64,000 nt of DNA, from contig NW_020194685.1 of the NCBI RefSeq assembly GCF_002865645.1, forward strand, positions 2,319,363 to 2,383,362, given 5' to 3'. This DNA is from Hyaloscypha bicolor E (taxonomy: Eukaryota; Ascomycota; Leotiomycetes; Helotiales; Hyaloscyphaceae). The notes under the pieces were generated by a model. The model had not been told where the DNA came from, did no database searches, and was given only the letters and a program-made list of their open reading frames with translations. Positions 1-11,294 of this stretch are shown here, in pieces. Each line of letters starts with the position of its first letter. Position 1 is the first letter of the stretch. Made by a program: the position numbers and the translations under genes.

Positions 1-779
1 CTGCACCGTCGTAAAGATCACGTCCGAGAGCCAATTCTCCCCAATCATGTCGATGTAGTCCTTATGATATACAATCTGGTCGATAGCAGCCCCGAGCCTA
101 AGTCCATCGAACCGTGACAGAGTTGCTGAAACTCCAACCAGTGCTGGAGAGTGTGGCTGGGCTTTTGATAGACCAAAATAGTCTAACGTCCTCATGTATC
201 CCGGCGCAACGATATGATGTGCTTCATCAACGAGTACGAGCTTGAACCGGTCTGGATCGAACTTGAACATCCGGTCCCCGGAAACGATGCTTTGAAGACT
301 TGCCACAGTGATATCTGCATTCCCACTGGCATGCATTGAACCCATCTCGATCTCGATCAGCTTATCCGGGTAGGCATTGGTACAATGTCGAGCAGCTTGC
401 TCAACAAGCTCTTTTCGGTGTGCCAGAATCAGCGTCTGATGTGCAGCTTCTTTGTGGGGTTGAACCCGATCGATGAGCTGGGTGAAAATGACCTTGGAAG
501 AAGGTTAGCTAGTTGTCTATTCTCTAGGGATGAAGTCTACTTTACGGTTTTCCCACTTCCAGTAGCTAAAGACACCCCAAGGCGCTTATGGCCTTGATCT
601 AGGTGAGAAAGAACGGCCTGGATGCATTCTTCTTGGTACTGCCGGAGGCGAATCTTCAACGGGGGCCCGACTGGACTAACAATCGAAGAAGCTGTGGCGT
701 ACCGACGCAGAACCAGAGAGGTTGAGCACAGTCTCCATTTCTGGAGACGAGTCAACAATCCTCTTGATGCAGGAGGCAT
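1..779 (-). CDS. IRC3: Mitochondrial DEAH-type helicase, IRC3-like (C-terminal part outside window)
   Basis: Partial gene cut by the left edge. Exon 1 is 779-546 and exon 2 runs from 492 to the edge; the 53-nt intron (493-545) has GTAAAG and AAG ends and is in phase 0, so the Walker A motif (ATGSGKT) meets VIFTQLI in frame. The protein begins with an Arg/Ser-rich, acid-poor stretch typical of a mitochondrial presequence. It then shows the Q-like segment LRQYQEECI, Walker A, a VDEAHH box and motif III ([11 protein letters not shown]). This order and spacing match the yeast Irc3 family, superfamily-2 helicases that act on mitochondrial DNA branch structures. The Met at 779 is preferred over an in-frame Met at 896 because it directly precedes the presequence. 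It is divergent from the RRN5-like gene. Confidence 0.85.
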
Positions 780-1115
780 GTCTGAAGCCTTGAGTGTGTC
801 TCGACTCAATGATATCGAGAGTGTGGTCCATCTAAGAACGTTTCGCGCTTGGCGCGGGCCGACGCGAATCCCTGCAAGAATTTCATCACCAGACAAAATC
901 TCAGGACGCTTTTGTATTCCGTTTCCACAGCCTCCTCAACCTTTTATTTTCTCGCAAGAAGACTCCCCCCCCCGGAATTTCTGTCCTGTTCGTCTCCCAC
1001 CAAAATCTTCTCCTGCCGACTTTGAGCCTCTTTCACCACCTGGAAATTATGCCGAGTGTCATCCAACTCACGCTCTTTCATCAGGATCGCCTGAAGTACT
1101 GGCAGCTGCAAGAGA
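780..1115. promoter_or_regulatory. Divergent promoter region between IRC3-like and RRN5-like genes
   Basis: A 336-bp spacer between two divergent start codons that must hold both promoters. I see a run of eight or more C near 966-974 and CT-rich stretches. No recognisable factor site can be defended. An open frame on the plus strand here (622-1146) has composition unlike protein and is treated as a shadow. Confidence 0.4.
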
Positions 1116-3308
1116 ATGGACCTTGAAGATGCAGAGGCTCTTATAGAGCATGTGATATACCCCGACGAGTCTTCTGCATCAGCCTATGAGACGGGTTCAG
1201 AGGATGAAAGCAGCTCATCTCATGACGAGCAAGCCATTATTGCTCACTCTTCCAGAGCTAGCTCTGTGAAGAGCAGAGGCACAAGGACGAGAAAGAGAGG
1301 CAATCTCGTTTCTGAAAATGAAGAAATATCAGATTCCGGAGAAAGGCAAAGTGCTATAGGGGATCGAGCTAGCATCACTCCAAGCGTGGACCACCAAGTT
1401 TTCGAAGATGCTAAGGAGTGGGCATCCACTTTTCAGGCTCCTGAATCACCTGGTGATATCAAAGATCCACCAAGACGTGCCGCCGGAAGTCGTACCAAGA
1501 GGAAGACTCACAAGCCAGCGAATGAAGTCAGAGCCAAGCGGCTGAAGCGGTACTACAACAATGATTACCGAGAGATTTTGAACATCGATATTGAGGATAC
1601 TGCAGCCGGGAGAATTCAGGAAGACCAGTATCCGCTTCAAGAAAGTCAGATTGGATCCTCGATATGGACGTCTTCGGAGAAAGATATGTTTTTCACGGCT
1701 TTGATCAGATTGGGACGAGACAGTGTCCGTGATATCGCAGCTCGAATTCGTAGCAAATCCGAGCTGCAAGTACAGGAGTACATCCAACTATTACATCAAG
1801 CCATCAGTGAGAGACGTTTACATGAGAGGCGATTACTGGCACCAACAGATATGCCTGCAGCCGTCCAGATCAGCGACGAGTGCAACGGCGTTCTCGAAAG
1901 AGCTGGCGATGCTTTAGCCATCCGCCAAGAACTAGCTGAGGAGAAGATTGAGAAGATCAAATGGGGCGATTCTTGGCTGCTCACCAAAGAAGTCAGTCGG
2001 TTTATGGAGAAGCGCCGAAAAGAAGAAGGCGGCGAGGAGGCTTTGGAGGAGGCCTTGCCAGCTGTGAATCTGTTCAATCTCAAGCATTGGCTTGAGTTGT
2101 CCGAGAAAATCTTCATGAATCCTGCTGCTCCTAATGAAGAGGGAAATTGGGAAACTCTGGCCGAGGCGGGAGAGAAGCCTGCTATTCGGGCAACTGCATT
2201 CACGGACTTTCATTCTCTTGCTGTCAATATCACGAAGCGGCTTGTGTCAACCACCTTCTATTGCACCATGTCGAGATCGCGAGCAAGAGAATCGAATAAA
2301 GTCAAACACGCGGAGGTCAGCCCTGGTGACGTGGAAGCTGCTGTGAACATCTTAGGCTTGAAGGCCAACAGTAACGCATTTTGGATTGGCTCTGCCAGGA
2401 GGTGTCACTTAAAGGTAGTGGACGATGATGCAGAGGAAGAAGAGGACGAGGAACAGGAACAGGAAGACCAGTACATGGTATACAACGACGTCGAAGCAGC
2501 CTTATCTTCCTCAATTCCTCCACGATCAAGATCCACAAGCCGACAAGCCCTCTCCAGACCATCATCCCGCTCCTCAGCACATTCAGATCTCCCATTATCC
2601 TCTCCATCATCCCTCGACCTCGACATCTCATCCTCAGACTCTTCAGTAGCAGACTACCCCACCTCAACCGCCGAGAACTCGGACTCCTCTTCCATCTCCT
2701 CCACCTCATCGACACATTTCCATTTCTCCACCCGACGGCAAGAAGCCAAACTGAAGAAAAAAACAGCACGCAAAGCTTCCGAGAAAGCTCAACACGCCTA
2801 CACCGAAGCATTCGATATACGAGCTAGCCAGCTAGAAGAAGCACGTCTTTGGGCACTTTTGAAGCAAGACCCGCCGTTTGAGGTAGAGGAAGTGGAGCCG
2901 CTGGAGGAGCCGGAGATGGGAACGGGGACCGGGAAAGGGAAGCGTAATGGTGGGGACGGGAATTGGAGAGAGTGGGTGGGGTTTCGGAGTCCTTGGGAGA
3001 CAATGGAGAGTCCTGTTGCGGAGGAAGAGTTTGAGAGGACCAGGAGGATTTCGAGGAAGGTGAAGAGGAGACGGATTGAGAATGTAGACGAAGGTTTTGG
3101 GTCAAGTGGTAAGGCGTCTGGTGATGAGTCGAGAGAGTCGGAGGATGAAGAGGAAGATAGTGGGGGTGAGAATGTACAACTCATTGAGGGGTCAATTGAA
3201 GCAGTAGATGATCTCCAGCATGAGGACGAAGCTGCAGACGCTGGTAGTTCCGGGCACACGTCTCCTCAACAGTACGAAGACGATGAAGTTAGCATTAAAA
3301 TGGAATAA
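1116..3308 (+). CDS. SANT/Myb-domain protein, likely RNA polymerase I upstream activation factor subunit Rrn5
   Basis: Single exon, 730 aa. The N-terminal about 170 residues are acidic and Ser-rich with basic clusters. A SANT/Myb-like domain follows at about residues 182-232 (tryptophan in SSIWTSSEKDMFF, then RIRSKSELQVQEYIQLL), and then a segment containing LFNLKHWLELSEKIFM. The rest is low-complexity: a Glu/Asp run, a long Ser-rich stretch and an acidic C-terminus. A single SANT domain followed by a helical region in an otherwise disordered acidic protein is the pattern of fungal Rrn5-like proteins, which help recruit RNA polymerase I to the rDNA promoter. The family call is inference from motif and architecture. 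The gene is convergent with RSC8, with a 237-bp gap. The Met at 1116 is the first plausible start after the divergent promoter. Confidence 0.7.
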   Translation: MDLEDAEALIEHVIYPDESSASAYETGSEDESSSSHDEQAIIAHSSRASSVKSRGTRTRKRGNLVSENEEISDSGERQSAIGDRASITPSVDHQVFEDAKEWASTFQAPESPGDIKDPPRRAAGSRTKRKTHKPANEVRAKRLKRYYNNDYREILNIDIEDTAAGRIQEDQYPLQESQIGSSIWTSSEKDMFFTALIRLGRDSVRDIAARIRSKSELQVQEYIQLLHQAISERRLHERRLLAPTDMPAAVQISDECNGVLERAGDALAIRQELAEEKIEKIKWGDSWLLTKEVSRFMEKRRKEEGGEEALEEALPAVNLFNLKHWLELSEKIFMNPAAPNEEGNWETLAEAGEKPAIRATAFTDFHSLAVNITKRLVSTTFYCTMSRSRARESNKVKHAEVSPGDVEAAVNILGLKANSNAFWIGSARRCHLKVVDDDAEEEEDEEQEQEDQYMVYNDVEAALSSSIPPRSRSTSRQALSRPSSRSSAHSDLPLSSPSSLDLDISSSDSSVADYPTSTAENSDSSSISSTSSTHFHFSTRRQEAKLKKKTARKASEKAQHAYTEAFDIRASQLEEARLWALLKQDPPFEVEEVEPLEEPEMGTGTGKGKRNGGDGNWREWVGFRSPWETMESPVAEEEFERTRRISRKVKRRRIENVDEGFGSSGKASGDESRESEDEEEDSGGENVQLIEGSIEAVDDLQHEDEAADAGSSGHTSPQQYEDDEVSIKME

Positions 3309-3545
3309 ATCGTCAGATCACGTCACTTCACATGCCCGAGATCTCGTTCTACGTCCACTTGCATTTCTAAGAATACACAGAGAGAAATCCAGGGAAAAGC
3401 CCCAAAGACTTCGAAAAAGAAAGGTTCCCATACAAAGTGCCTACAAATGCACAAATTTTCGAGGTGTGACCACACTTTCCAGATCCAACCCCGAGACGCC
3501 TTGATTGATCGAATTACACCCGACTGCCATATCCGCCATCCATTC

Positions 3546-5797
3546 TTATATATCGTAGCTCTTTATTTGTCCCTCAGCACTCAAAGGTTGAATACTTCCT
3601 GCAGGCGCAACTTGGCCTTGGAAAGTGAGTCTCTCGCCTCCGGAAATGCCGTTCTGAACCATCTTCATGCCCTGATCTCCGCCTTCGGTTGCGGCCATTC
3701 TCAAACCATCCTGCACATCCTTGACCCGCTTCTTAAAGGCAAGACGGTCGAGGAATAGCTGTTGACGGCCTCGCTCCAGTTCTCGGCGCTCAGCTTGCAA
3801 GATCTGCTCCATCTCGTTGAACTGCTTGAGCTTCAACTCGAGCTTTTCAAGAGTGGCGTTGACTGCCGCGGAAACTAGGCGAGTCATCTCACGCTCCTCA
3901 TGAGATGCAAGTGCACCAGCTCGACCAGCAACAGTTGCAAGCGGGACGGTTGCCAATGCGCCGACCGACTGAGTGGTAGTTGTCGTAGTTGTAGTGGTTG
4001 TCATAGTCATATCAATATCCATCGAATCGGCATTTTCTTTCTCTTTGCCCTTCTCCGATGACTGAGGCTTCTCGAGCTGGTTTCGCAAACTCTGCTTCAT
4101 CGCCTCCACAGTCTTGTTTGCAGCCGCAGCTGTAACACTAGGCTCAGTAAGTCCAGCAAGGAATCCGATGACAGACATGACAGGGTTATCTGCTTGGCTA
4201 AAGGGAAGGTGACCTTGTTGCGAACCTAGCATGCTAATGCCGGTCGACTTGTTGACGGGCTCCGAGTCAAGGTATTTGTCTTCGATCTCGAATTGCAAAA
4301 ATTTCACCACGCACTCTTCCTTCGTCCGGGTACCAACGTACTCCGCAACCTCGGCCCAATCCTCATCGTATCTCTCCATTGCTTCGAGAAGACGAAGAAT
4401 CTCACCATCACTCCAAGGTGCATCTCGGTCTGGAATGGAGGAGTATGTAGGGTTCTCGAGTTTGGTGTAGAATGCTTGCTGGTGGTTTGCTGGCATCCGT
4501 CCCTCGGCGAAGCAGTTCGGACACAAATCATACTTCACTTTACCTGCGGCAGTGCCAGAATCGGCCTGCGAGTTGTGATGATGCACACGGGTACAGTCGA
4601 TGCCGCAAGAGAAGCAATTGACCTTCGAAATGGACGGCTTGACGATGTCTTCAAGAGCCTTCGTGGTTGATTCAGAAGTGCCATTTGTGGTAGCAGCCTC
4701 TCCGTTGGTTTGCTTTTCCGGCGACTTGGCGGTAATCTTGCTTTCCTTCGCTGATGCCTCGTAGATGTTCCGTCCAACCTCCAGATTTAAATTGGCCTTG
4801 GGAGCATTGCCAGCTACAGCTTTAGCATCAGTGTCCGCATTCTTCTTTCCCTCAATGACCACTGGGTCTGCTGCTGGTTGCCAGGGTTGAAGGCCTCGAG
4901 GAGTATCACAGATAACCTTGAAATGTCCTGTGAAGGGAGGACCAACACTCGAGGGTCGCGCATCAGCATCAACCTATCACTTTTGTTAGTCAAATCCTTG
5001 CAGCACATAAACAGTCAACACACTTGATAGTTTATCAAACCCCATTGCTCTAAGAAAGCATGTACACGCATGATTGCGCAAACATCCCCAGCCAGGTTTC
5101 TCCTACAAGCGGTGACGGTCAAATATTCGATTGGATTGAGACGATACGTGTTAATCATAAAGTCTCTGTAATCCTTATAGACAGCTGGGGTTTTGCTTCG
5201 ATTTCGATTGTTGAAAAATTCGGGCAGTGCTTTTCTTTCAATGCTGTTGATTTTGTTCATATCAAACCAGGTACTATAACTCGGGAGGATGATTGAGTGT
5301 GATTGGGAAATTAGGTGTTCCCGTGCTGAGGATTCGATGGATGTCTTCGACTTCTCGACCTGGCCGTCAGCCGTACCATTCTCTCCTCCATCTTCCCCCT
5401 GAGCACCTTCTTGAATTGGCTTAACATCATCTTGGGCATCTCTCATTTCTTCATCTTTGTCATCTCCTTCGCGTCGAGGTGCATCTGGTGCATCAAGGGG
5501 ATTGTCAGAGACAACAGCTGGTGTGGATGTGGAGGTGTCATTTTTGATCGATGGCTCCGCAACATTATCTGCAGCGACTTCAGCCATAGCAACATCAGAA
5601 GCTGGGTTTGGTTAGTGGTCTTAAGGGTATGCAGATGTTGAAATTCACTTACCCTCACCACCCTCCTGGCCTGAAGCTCCCTCCTGAGTCAAAGGGGAGC
5701 CATCTTCCCCTTGCAGCGGCGGTTGCGCAAGAATGGAATTACTGCCTGGGGTAGCGCCAGCAGCGTCAGAGCCGAAGTTCAACGAATCGTCATCCAT
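3546..5797 (-). CDS. RSC8: SWI/SNF and RSC chromatin-remodelling complex subunit (RSC8/SWI3 family)
   Basis: Three exons, 5797-5653, 5601-5024 and 4973-3546, give 716 aa. Intron 1 (5602-5652) has GTAAGT/CAG ends. Intron 2 (4974-5023) has an unusual GTGTGT donor but joins NYQ to VDADARPS exactly as in the family. Domains in order: an acidic N-terminus; a SWIRM domain at about 145-241 ([19 protein letters not shown] to [11 protein letters not shown]); a ZZ-type zinc finger from about residue 361 ([13 protein letters not shown]); a SANT domain at about 426-475 ([15 protein letters not shown]); a poly-Thr tract; and a C-terminal coiled coil at about 600-665 rich in Glu, Lys and Leu. SWIRM-ZZ-SANT-coiled coil defines Swi3/Rsc8 scaffold subunits, which act as dimers in nucleosome remodelling. 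The start at 5797 (MDDDSLNF) is chosen over an in-frame Met at 5839. It shares a divergent promoter with ETF alpha. Confidence 0.93.
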
Positions 5798-6232
5798 ATC
5801 TAAAGTGTTGCCTTGCTTAAGGAATTCGTGTTGTCGCAAAGAGTCCCAGATCGACAGAATTCCGTCCGTCTGGAGCTGGTGCCCTCAAGATCCCAAATGT
5901 CACCGAAAGTTATCGCATCCGTCACAAAAGTATCAAGAAATCGTTATGCGACTATTCTTCAATCACTGTCAGTCGCAATGTTGATGATTTCGTCGCGTTT
6001 GGCGGTTGTTGGATTTCTTTTCTTGAGTTTGTCAATCGCGACTTCTCGACGCGAAAGACGAAGCTGAACAATAAAGTTTGTGCCTGATTAGTGCCTAAGG
6101 CGGCAAGATGCAAGAGCAACCAACCCTGTCACCGCAGCCGCAGCAGCCCGCTTTGCCTCGGATAGAATTTAAAGAATTAACCCAGCCTTTCTGGGCCATT
6201 GCTCCCTTCAACTTCTCAAACCAGCTTTCAAG
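5798..6232. promoter_or_regulatory. Divergent promoter region between RSC8 and ETF alpha
   Basis: A 435-bp spacer between divergent starts. The last 60 bp before the ETF alpha ATG are pyrimidine-rich, a common feature of fungal core promoters. No specific binding site or TATA box is clear. Confidence 0.4.
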
Positions 6233-7331
6233 ATGATTTCAAGGGCCGGCCTCTCTGTTGTATGCCAGGCGCGAATCCAATTGAGATCAAGGCCTAGGCC
6301 TGTTGCCTCTCTCTCAGCACTTGCTCGATTATTATCTTCTCTGGCAGTGCTAGAACAAAGGGATGGCAAACTCAACCATGGCTCGCTCGGTGCGGTGACT
6401 GCAGCCAAAGAGTTAGGGGGGTCAATCACTGGCTTTGTGGCAGGTGGAAATGTTAAGGCAGTAGCAGAGGAGGCTGCGAAAGTCAACGGAATTGAGAAGG
6501 TCATCGCAGTCAACAATGCAGCTTATGACAAGGCAAGTTCTTGACTCCTGAGGTTTCTCTAATGTATCCTGACATTTCAGTCAGGGGCTGCCAGAGAACT
6601 TTGCTCCTCTGTTAGTTGAGAACATCAAGAAGGGCGGGTACACACACATCATTGCTGGCCACACTGCGTTTGGAAAGAGCTTAATGCCCCGCGTTGCCGC
6701 ATTACTGGACGTGCAACAAATATCGGACATTACCGCCATTAAGGATGAGAAGACATTTGTTCGCCCAATTTATGCAGGAAATGCAATTGCCACGGTCGAG
6801 TCATCAGACAACATCAAGATCATCACAATTAGAGGAACTGCATTTGCACCAGCGGAGGCAGAGGGAGGATCAGCATCGATCGAAGATGGGCTAGATCCCA
6901 AGGCAGAGTGTAATACGGAGTGGGTATCAGAAAACCTCGCAAAGTCAGATAGACCTGACTTGGCAACGGCTGGCAAGGTCGTTTCTGGCGGTCGAGGTCT
7001 GAAGTCGAAGGAGGAATTTGACCGAATAATGCTACCCTTGGCAGACGCTTTGGGAGCTGCAGTTGGAGCATCAAGAGCAGCTGTGGACAGCGGATATGCA
7101 GACAACAGTTTACAAGTTGGCCAAACTGGAAAGGTTGTGGCACCACAGCTATACCTTTGTGCAGGTATCTCAGGAGCCATTCAACATTTGGCAGGAATGA
7201 AGGACAGCAAGGTCATTGCAGCAATCAACAAGGACGCTGATGCACCAATCTTCCAAGTCGCAGATGTTGGACTTGTTGGAGATTTGTTTGATAAAGTCCC
7301 TGAGCTTACTGAGAAGCTCAATAAACAGTAA
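6233..7331 (+). CDS. ETFA: Electron transfer flavoprotein subunit alpha, mitochondrial
   Basis: Two exons, 6233-6532 and 6585-7331, give 348 aa, the usual length. The intron (6533-6584) starts GCAAGT and ends TCAG: a GC-AG intron, the only placement that joins AAYDK to GLPENFAP in frame. The N-terminus ([19 protein letters not shown]) is a typical mitochondrial presequence. The body shows the ETF alpha fold: VTAAKELGG early, [12 protein letters not shown] and [12 protein letters not shown] in the FAD-binding half, and the C-terminal signature [17 protein letters not shown] followed by [18 protein letters not shown] accepts electrons from acyl-CoA and other matrix dehydrogenases and passes them to ETF-ubiquinone oxidoreductase. 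It is convergent with ARH1; the two stop codons are 32 bp apart, so the 3' UTRs must overlap. Confidence 0.95.
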
Positions 7332-7363
7332 TGTACATATATTATGACACTAGATTCCCTTGT

Positions 7364-9029
7364 TCAGTCGAGGACCGCCAGCATGTCTTCCACCTTGGTG
7401 AACTTTTCCCGCCCCTTGCCTTTCTTCTGCCCTACGGACTTTTCTACCTCATCTATTTTCTTCCAATCCTGCCAGCTCACCCTCCTGCAGCCCCTCGTTT
7501 CAGCATCCTCCTTCACTCCCTCCCAACCAAGACCACTTCCCTTCCCCTCATTGAGGAACGGGAGATGGCCATACCAATCCATTCTGATTGATTCTGCAGT
7601 TGAAAAGGCGTCATCCATCGTACTAGCAATAACACCAGTCGGCCCTCTCTTCACCCACCCAGCACAATACATTCCAGGAATGAACTGTGCTGTGCCGGAG
7701 TCTGACCAGCCTTCATTATCATTGATAACTCGGCCCAAATGATCATTCGGAATAACTCCAAGTCGATCATCAAACGGAATCCCCAGCTCAGAAAATCCTG
7801 GAAGTGCTTCAGACTTATAACCTATTGAGCGGAAAGCCAGGGACGCAGAAACATCAGTTATATCACGCGTGGCCTTTGCTTTTGCCTTCAAATCGAAGGG
7901 GTTAGGGTCGAGCCTCGTCCTTGCAAACGAGACGCTACCTATCTGACTCGGTGAGGCCCCGCTTGGGTTGAAAGCCGATGGTGATAGACAGAAGTCTAGG
8001 GACCAAGACTTCGGTGCTGTTGAGACGGAAGCAGTGGACCCCTTTTGCAAGACTTCCATGATCCGTCGAGTAGGCCGGGGAAGACTTTTGATATCTGCAG
8101 GTATCAGACATTCATTTACAGGACGAAATGCCACGGGGGGTATCTTCATGAGTTCTCGGACTTCCTTGATTGTGAATGCAGCCTAAAGGGGGATTTAGTG
8201 TCGAAGGCCAAGAGAAGATGCTCTCAACACAAACCTGCAGCGGCCCTCTCCTTCCCACAACCCTCACTCTCTTGACTTTGCTCTTCTGTAAAATCTCTAT
8301 TGCACTTTCAGTAATGTCGGTAGACCGTAGGATATCTGGGTCCTGGAGTAATATCCTAGCCACGTCAAGAGCAACATTTCCTTGACCAATGACTACTGCT
8401 TCTTCTCCCTGTGTAAGGTCTGGCGCAAGATCGGAATATTCAGGGAGGCCATTGTACCACCCAACAAAAGCTCGAGCAGAGTATATGCCTCTCAAACTAT
8501 CCTCTCCCGGTATGCCCAATGTTCGGTCTCGAGATGCCCCATAGGCAAATAAAATCGCATCATAATGTGGCAGAAGAGTTCGCAGAGGCAATGCTGCATC
8601 GTGGTCTCCAATTGATATATTTCCCACAAAGTTAAATCCTGGGGATTCCGCGACTTCTTCGAATTTGTCCTGGCAGTTCTGGACTTTGCGTTAATCTCAG
8701 AGTCGGGTCTCGGGAGAACCAAAACTTACCTTCACTTCAGGATGGTCCGGAGCAACACCAAATCGTACCAATCCAAATGGCACTGGCAGATGCTCATACA
8801 TATCCACCACCGAGTTCTCAATTTTGGACATCACCTTGTATGCAGTGTAAAATCCTGCAGGTCCGGAGCCGATGACCGCCATTCGAAAGGGCCTCCCATC
8901 ATGAGCTCGCGGTTTCTCTGTATATGCTCTTCGTTGTCTAGTGGCATTCGTCCGAGGTAGTCCTCGACTTCTCCGTATCAAAGCCGTCGTACATCGCTTG
9001 CAAATCCAAGGTCCTGCAATGCCGTTCAT
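7364..9029 (-). CDS. ARH1: NADPH:ferredoxin/adrenodoxin reductase, mitochondrial
   Basis: Three exons, 9029-8730, 8678-8235 and 8182-7364, give 520 aa. Introns of 51 nt (8679-8729) and 52 nt (8183-8234) are both phase 0 with GTAAGT/CAG and GTTTGT/TAG ends. The first about 48 residues are Arg-rich (mitochondrial import). The FAD-binding GSGPAG lies at about 54-59 followed by a typical adrenodoxin-reductase stretch (VPFGLVRFGVAPDHPEVK). The NADPH-binding GQGNVA lies at about 198-203 with VVGRRGPLQ further on. The C-terminal FAD contact MYCAGWVKRGPTGVIAST is intact. The enzyme passes electrons from NADPH to mitochondrial ferredoxin for Fe-S cluster, haem A and CoQ synthesis. It is divergent from the four-span membrane protein gene (222-bp spacer). 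Confidence 0.96.
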
Positions 9030-9251
9030 TTTCTTGTTCTCGCAACGTCATTTCAACTTTTTCGGATATCTTTATCGCGAATCCTGATAAAGCCCGTTGC
9101 CATGGCGACGGAGCTTGTCCCGCTTGTTGACCTCAGCGTTCCCTGAAACATCTCCGGCTCCACTGTTAATAGCTAACACCTCCACATTCCTCGTCGCATT
9201 CCATTGCTGAGCTCTTTGCCCATTGACCAGTTAATCCTCTCCTCTGCGAAA

Positions 9252-11090
9252 ATGGGTGTTCAGCCTCCTTACATTTATGATCCGGTCAAGTCGGATGGAC
9301 CAAGAAGTCCATACAAGGAGTTCGATCCCAAAGCTGTGACTCGCGAAAGCCAGACACCCAAACCCCGCCGCCAGAAGCCAGAAGGCCCTTTGGTTTCTTT
9401 CAGCCAGTATCCTGAGTAGGTGTTTGAGTTCGCGTATCAGAATTATGCTAACATTGGCACGTAGTTCCTACCTAATTCTACCATATGGAAATTCGAATGT
9501 AAAGCCAATGAGCGCCTTGGTGAAGAAGTGGGTGAAATGGATGAGGAAAGTCCAATTGGTTTTGAGATGCTTCGAACTATTGTGTGCAGTTGGGCTGCTG
9601 GTTGTATTGATCCTTATCAAAGGAATTGACGCAACTACTGGTTGGATCATGAGGATAGTAGTGAGTAACTCGGAGATTTAAGAAAAAGTCCAAATACTAA
9701 CACTTAACAGCCCGGTGTCGCCATCCTACACACGGTCTACGGAATATATCATTTGGCACGGAAGGCATCAGGCAGACCTCCAGGATCCTCGGCGTCATAC
9801 ATGGTATTTGCCGCGTTCTTCGATGTTTCCATCTTAGCCCTCTATGCCTTCAGCGCCTTGTTCGCCAAGTCGAAGAATGTCAACTGGACCTCCATACTTC
9901 AAAATGGAGACATCACCACCTTTGAGCATGCAGTCTTCCTTCTCGCAGCCGTTGGAGCTGGTCTCCATTCCATTTCCCTGGCAGTCTCCCTCTATCTCGC
10001 CGTCACTTTCCATAAGATCGCAAGCATGCCACCGGATATGAATCCCCTGGAAGATAACCTCACCTCCCGCCACAAACGTAATAAGTCCTCTATATCTATG
10101 GCCACAACGGTGTTATCTGAGAAAGAGAAAGGACTTTCCATGCCCCTAGAAAGTAGTCACAGTTCCGGAACGATGTACGAAGACCTATCTCGCCCACCAA
10201 CCATCCCATTCTTCAACACAAGAGCTCAATCTACCACCTCCTTGTCAACCTACAAATCCACACCACCACCATCTCGAGATGCAAGACTTGACTTACCAAG
10301 CAGACAATACCAAATCCCGCGCTCGGACTCAAACCGCTCTTCCATGGCTTCAGTATCAGATCTAAAACGCAACTCGGGCAATTCCTTCTCACCAATGAAA
10401 CGATCAAACCCCTCCTACACCGTGGTCCCCCTTAGCGAGTATGAAGCCAATATCCAAGTCCGTGAATTAAACATGCAAGGCACTCGACCATCAACTCGCA
10501 TGTCGGGAACGAGCGAAGCCTGGTTTGCCAACGACTCAGCTCCCATCCTCTCTTCTCCCCGAATTCGTAGCTCTCCCCGAAAGACACCAGGGAAATACAC
10601 ACCCCTTCACCAGCGCCGCGACTCAGGAGACGAACTCTCTTTTGGATTGCCGCATCCGCTCGAAGCAAACCCAACTACGCCTCGTCACATGCTGGAGCCT
10701 ACTCCTCCTTCCCCGGTCTCCCCATTGTCCGAGATCAGCGCAAACACCAATAACAACAACAACAATGTTCCAACCAAGCACCTCAACAGCTACAAGAACC
10801 ATACCTATCAAACATACAAAGGCGCCGCCGAAGACCGTGATATCGCAGATATGACCTACGAACCAGAGCCCGCTCGCGAGACTTTCAAGGCTAAGTATTA
10901 TGGCGAATTGAAGCCGGGTATTCCACCGATTATGATTGGGAAGAACAGCCGACAGATTTCGTCTGGGAATGATTTCGGCGAGAGCGGGAGTAGATTGCGG
11001 GATGTGAGTGGCAAGATTGCAGAGGAGGGACGAGGCGGCGGCGATGCAAAGACTTGGGGGACGAGATTCAGGAAGATTAGTGGATTGTGA
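9252..11090 (+). CDS. Four-span membrane protein with long Ser/Pro-rich cytosolic tail, function unknown
   Basis: Three exons, 9252-9415, 9465-9660 and 9711-11090, give 579 aa. Introns of 49 and 50 nt carry clear branch sites (GCTAAC, ACTAAC). About 75 N-terminal residues are soluble and Pro/Lys-rich. Four hydrophobic segments follow: VQLVLRCFELLCAVGLLVV, the segment with PGVAILHTVYGIYHLA (spanning the exon 2/3 junction), YMVFAAFFDVSILALYAFSA and VFLLAAVGAGLHSISLAVSL. From about residue 240 the protein is a low-complexity Ser/Thr/Pro/Asn tail with many SP and RS sites and a short Asn run. The four-span core resembles MARVEL-type fungal membrane proteins, but I do not recognise a named family. 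The likely orientation is both ends in the cytosol. It is convergent with PMS1 (204-bp gap). Confidence 0.8.
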
Positions 11091-11294
11091 AAGGAGAGCG
11101 TCCCCGGATGTGAACGAATTGTTTTGAAATTTTCTGAGTTCTTGTTTGGATTTGATTTTAAAATTGGTTTTTTGGCGTAGATGGAACAGAAAGGGAGAAA
11201 TGGACTAGCTAGGGTTGGGTATCTCAGCGGTGTAATGGACTTTGTACAAATATTGAATCAACTGGAACTGGAAATCGATGCCTTGACCGCTGTT

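Noticed and set aside
622..1146. 174-aa plus-strand open frame over the IRC3/RRN5 promoter
   Set aside because: Low-complexity, overlaps the antisense of IRC3 exon 1 and the start of the RRN5-like gene, and has no domain.
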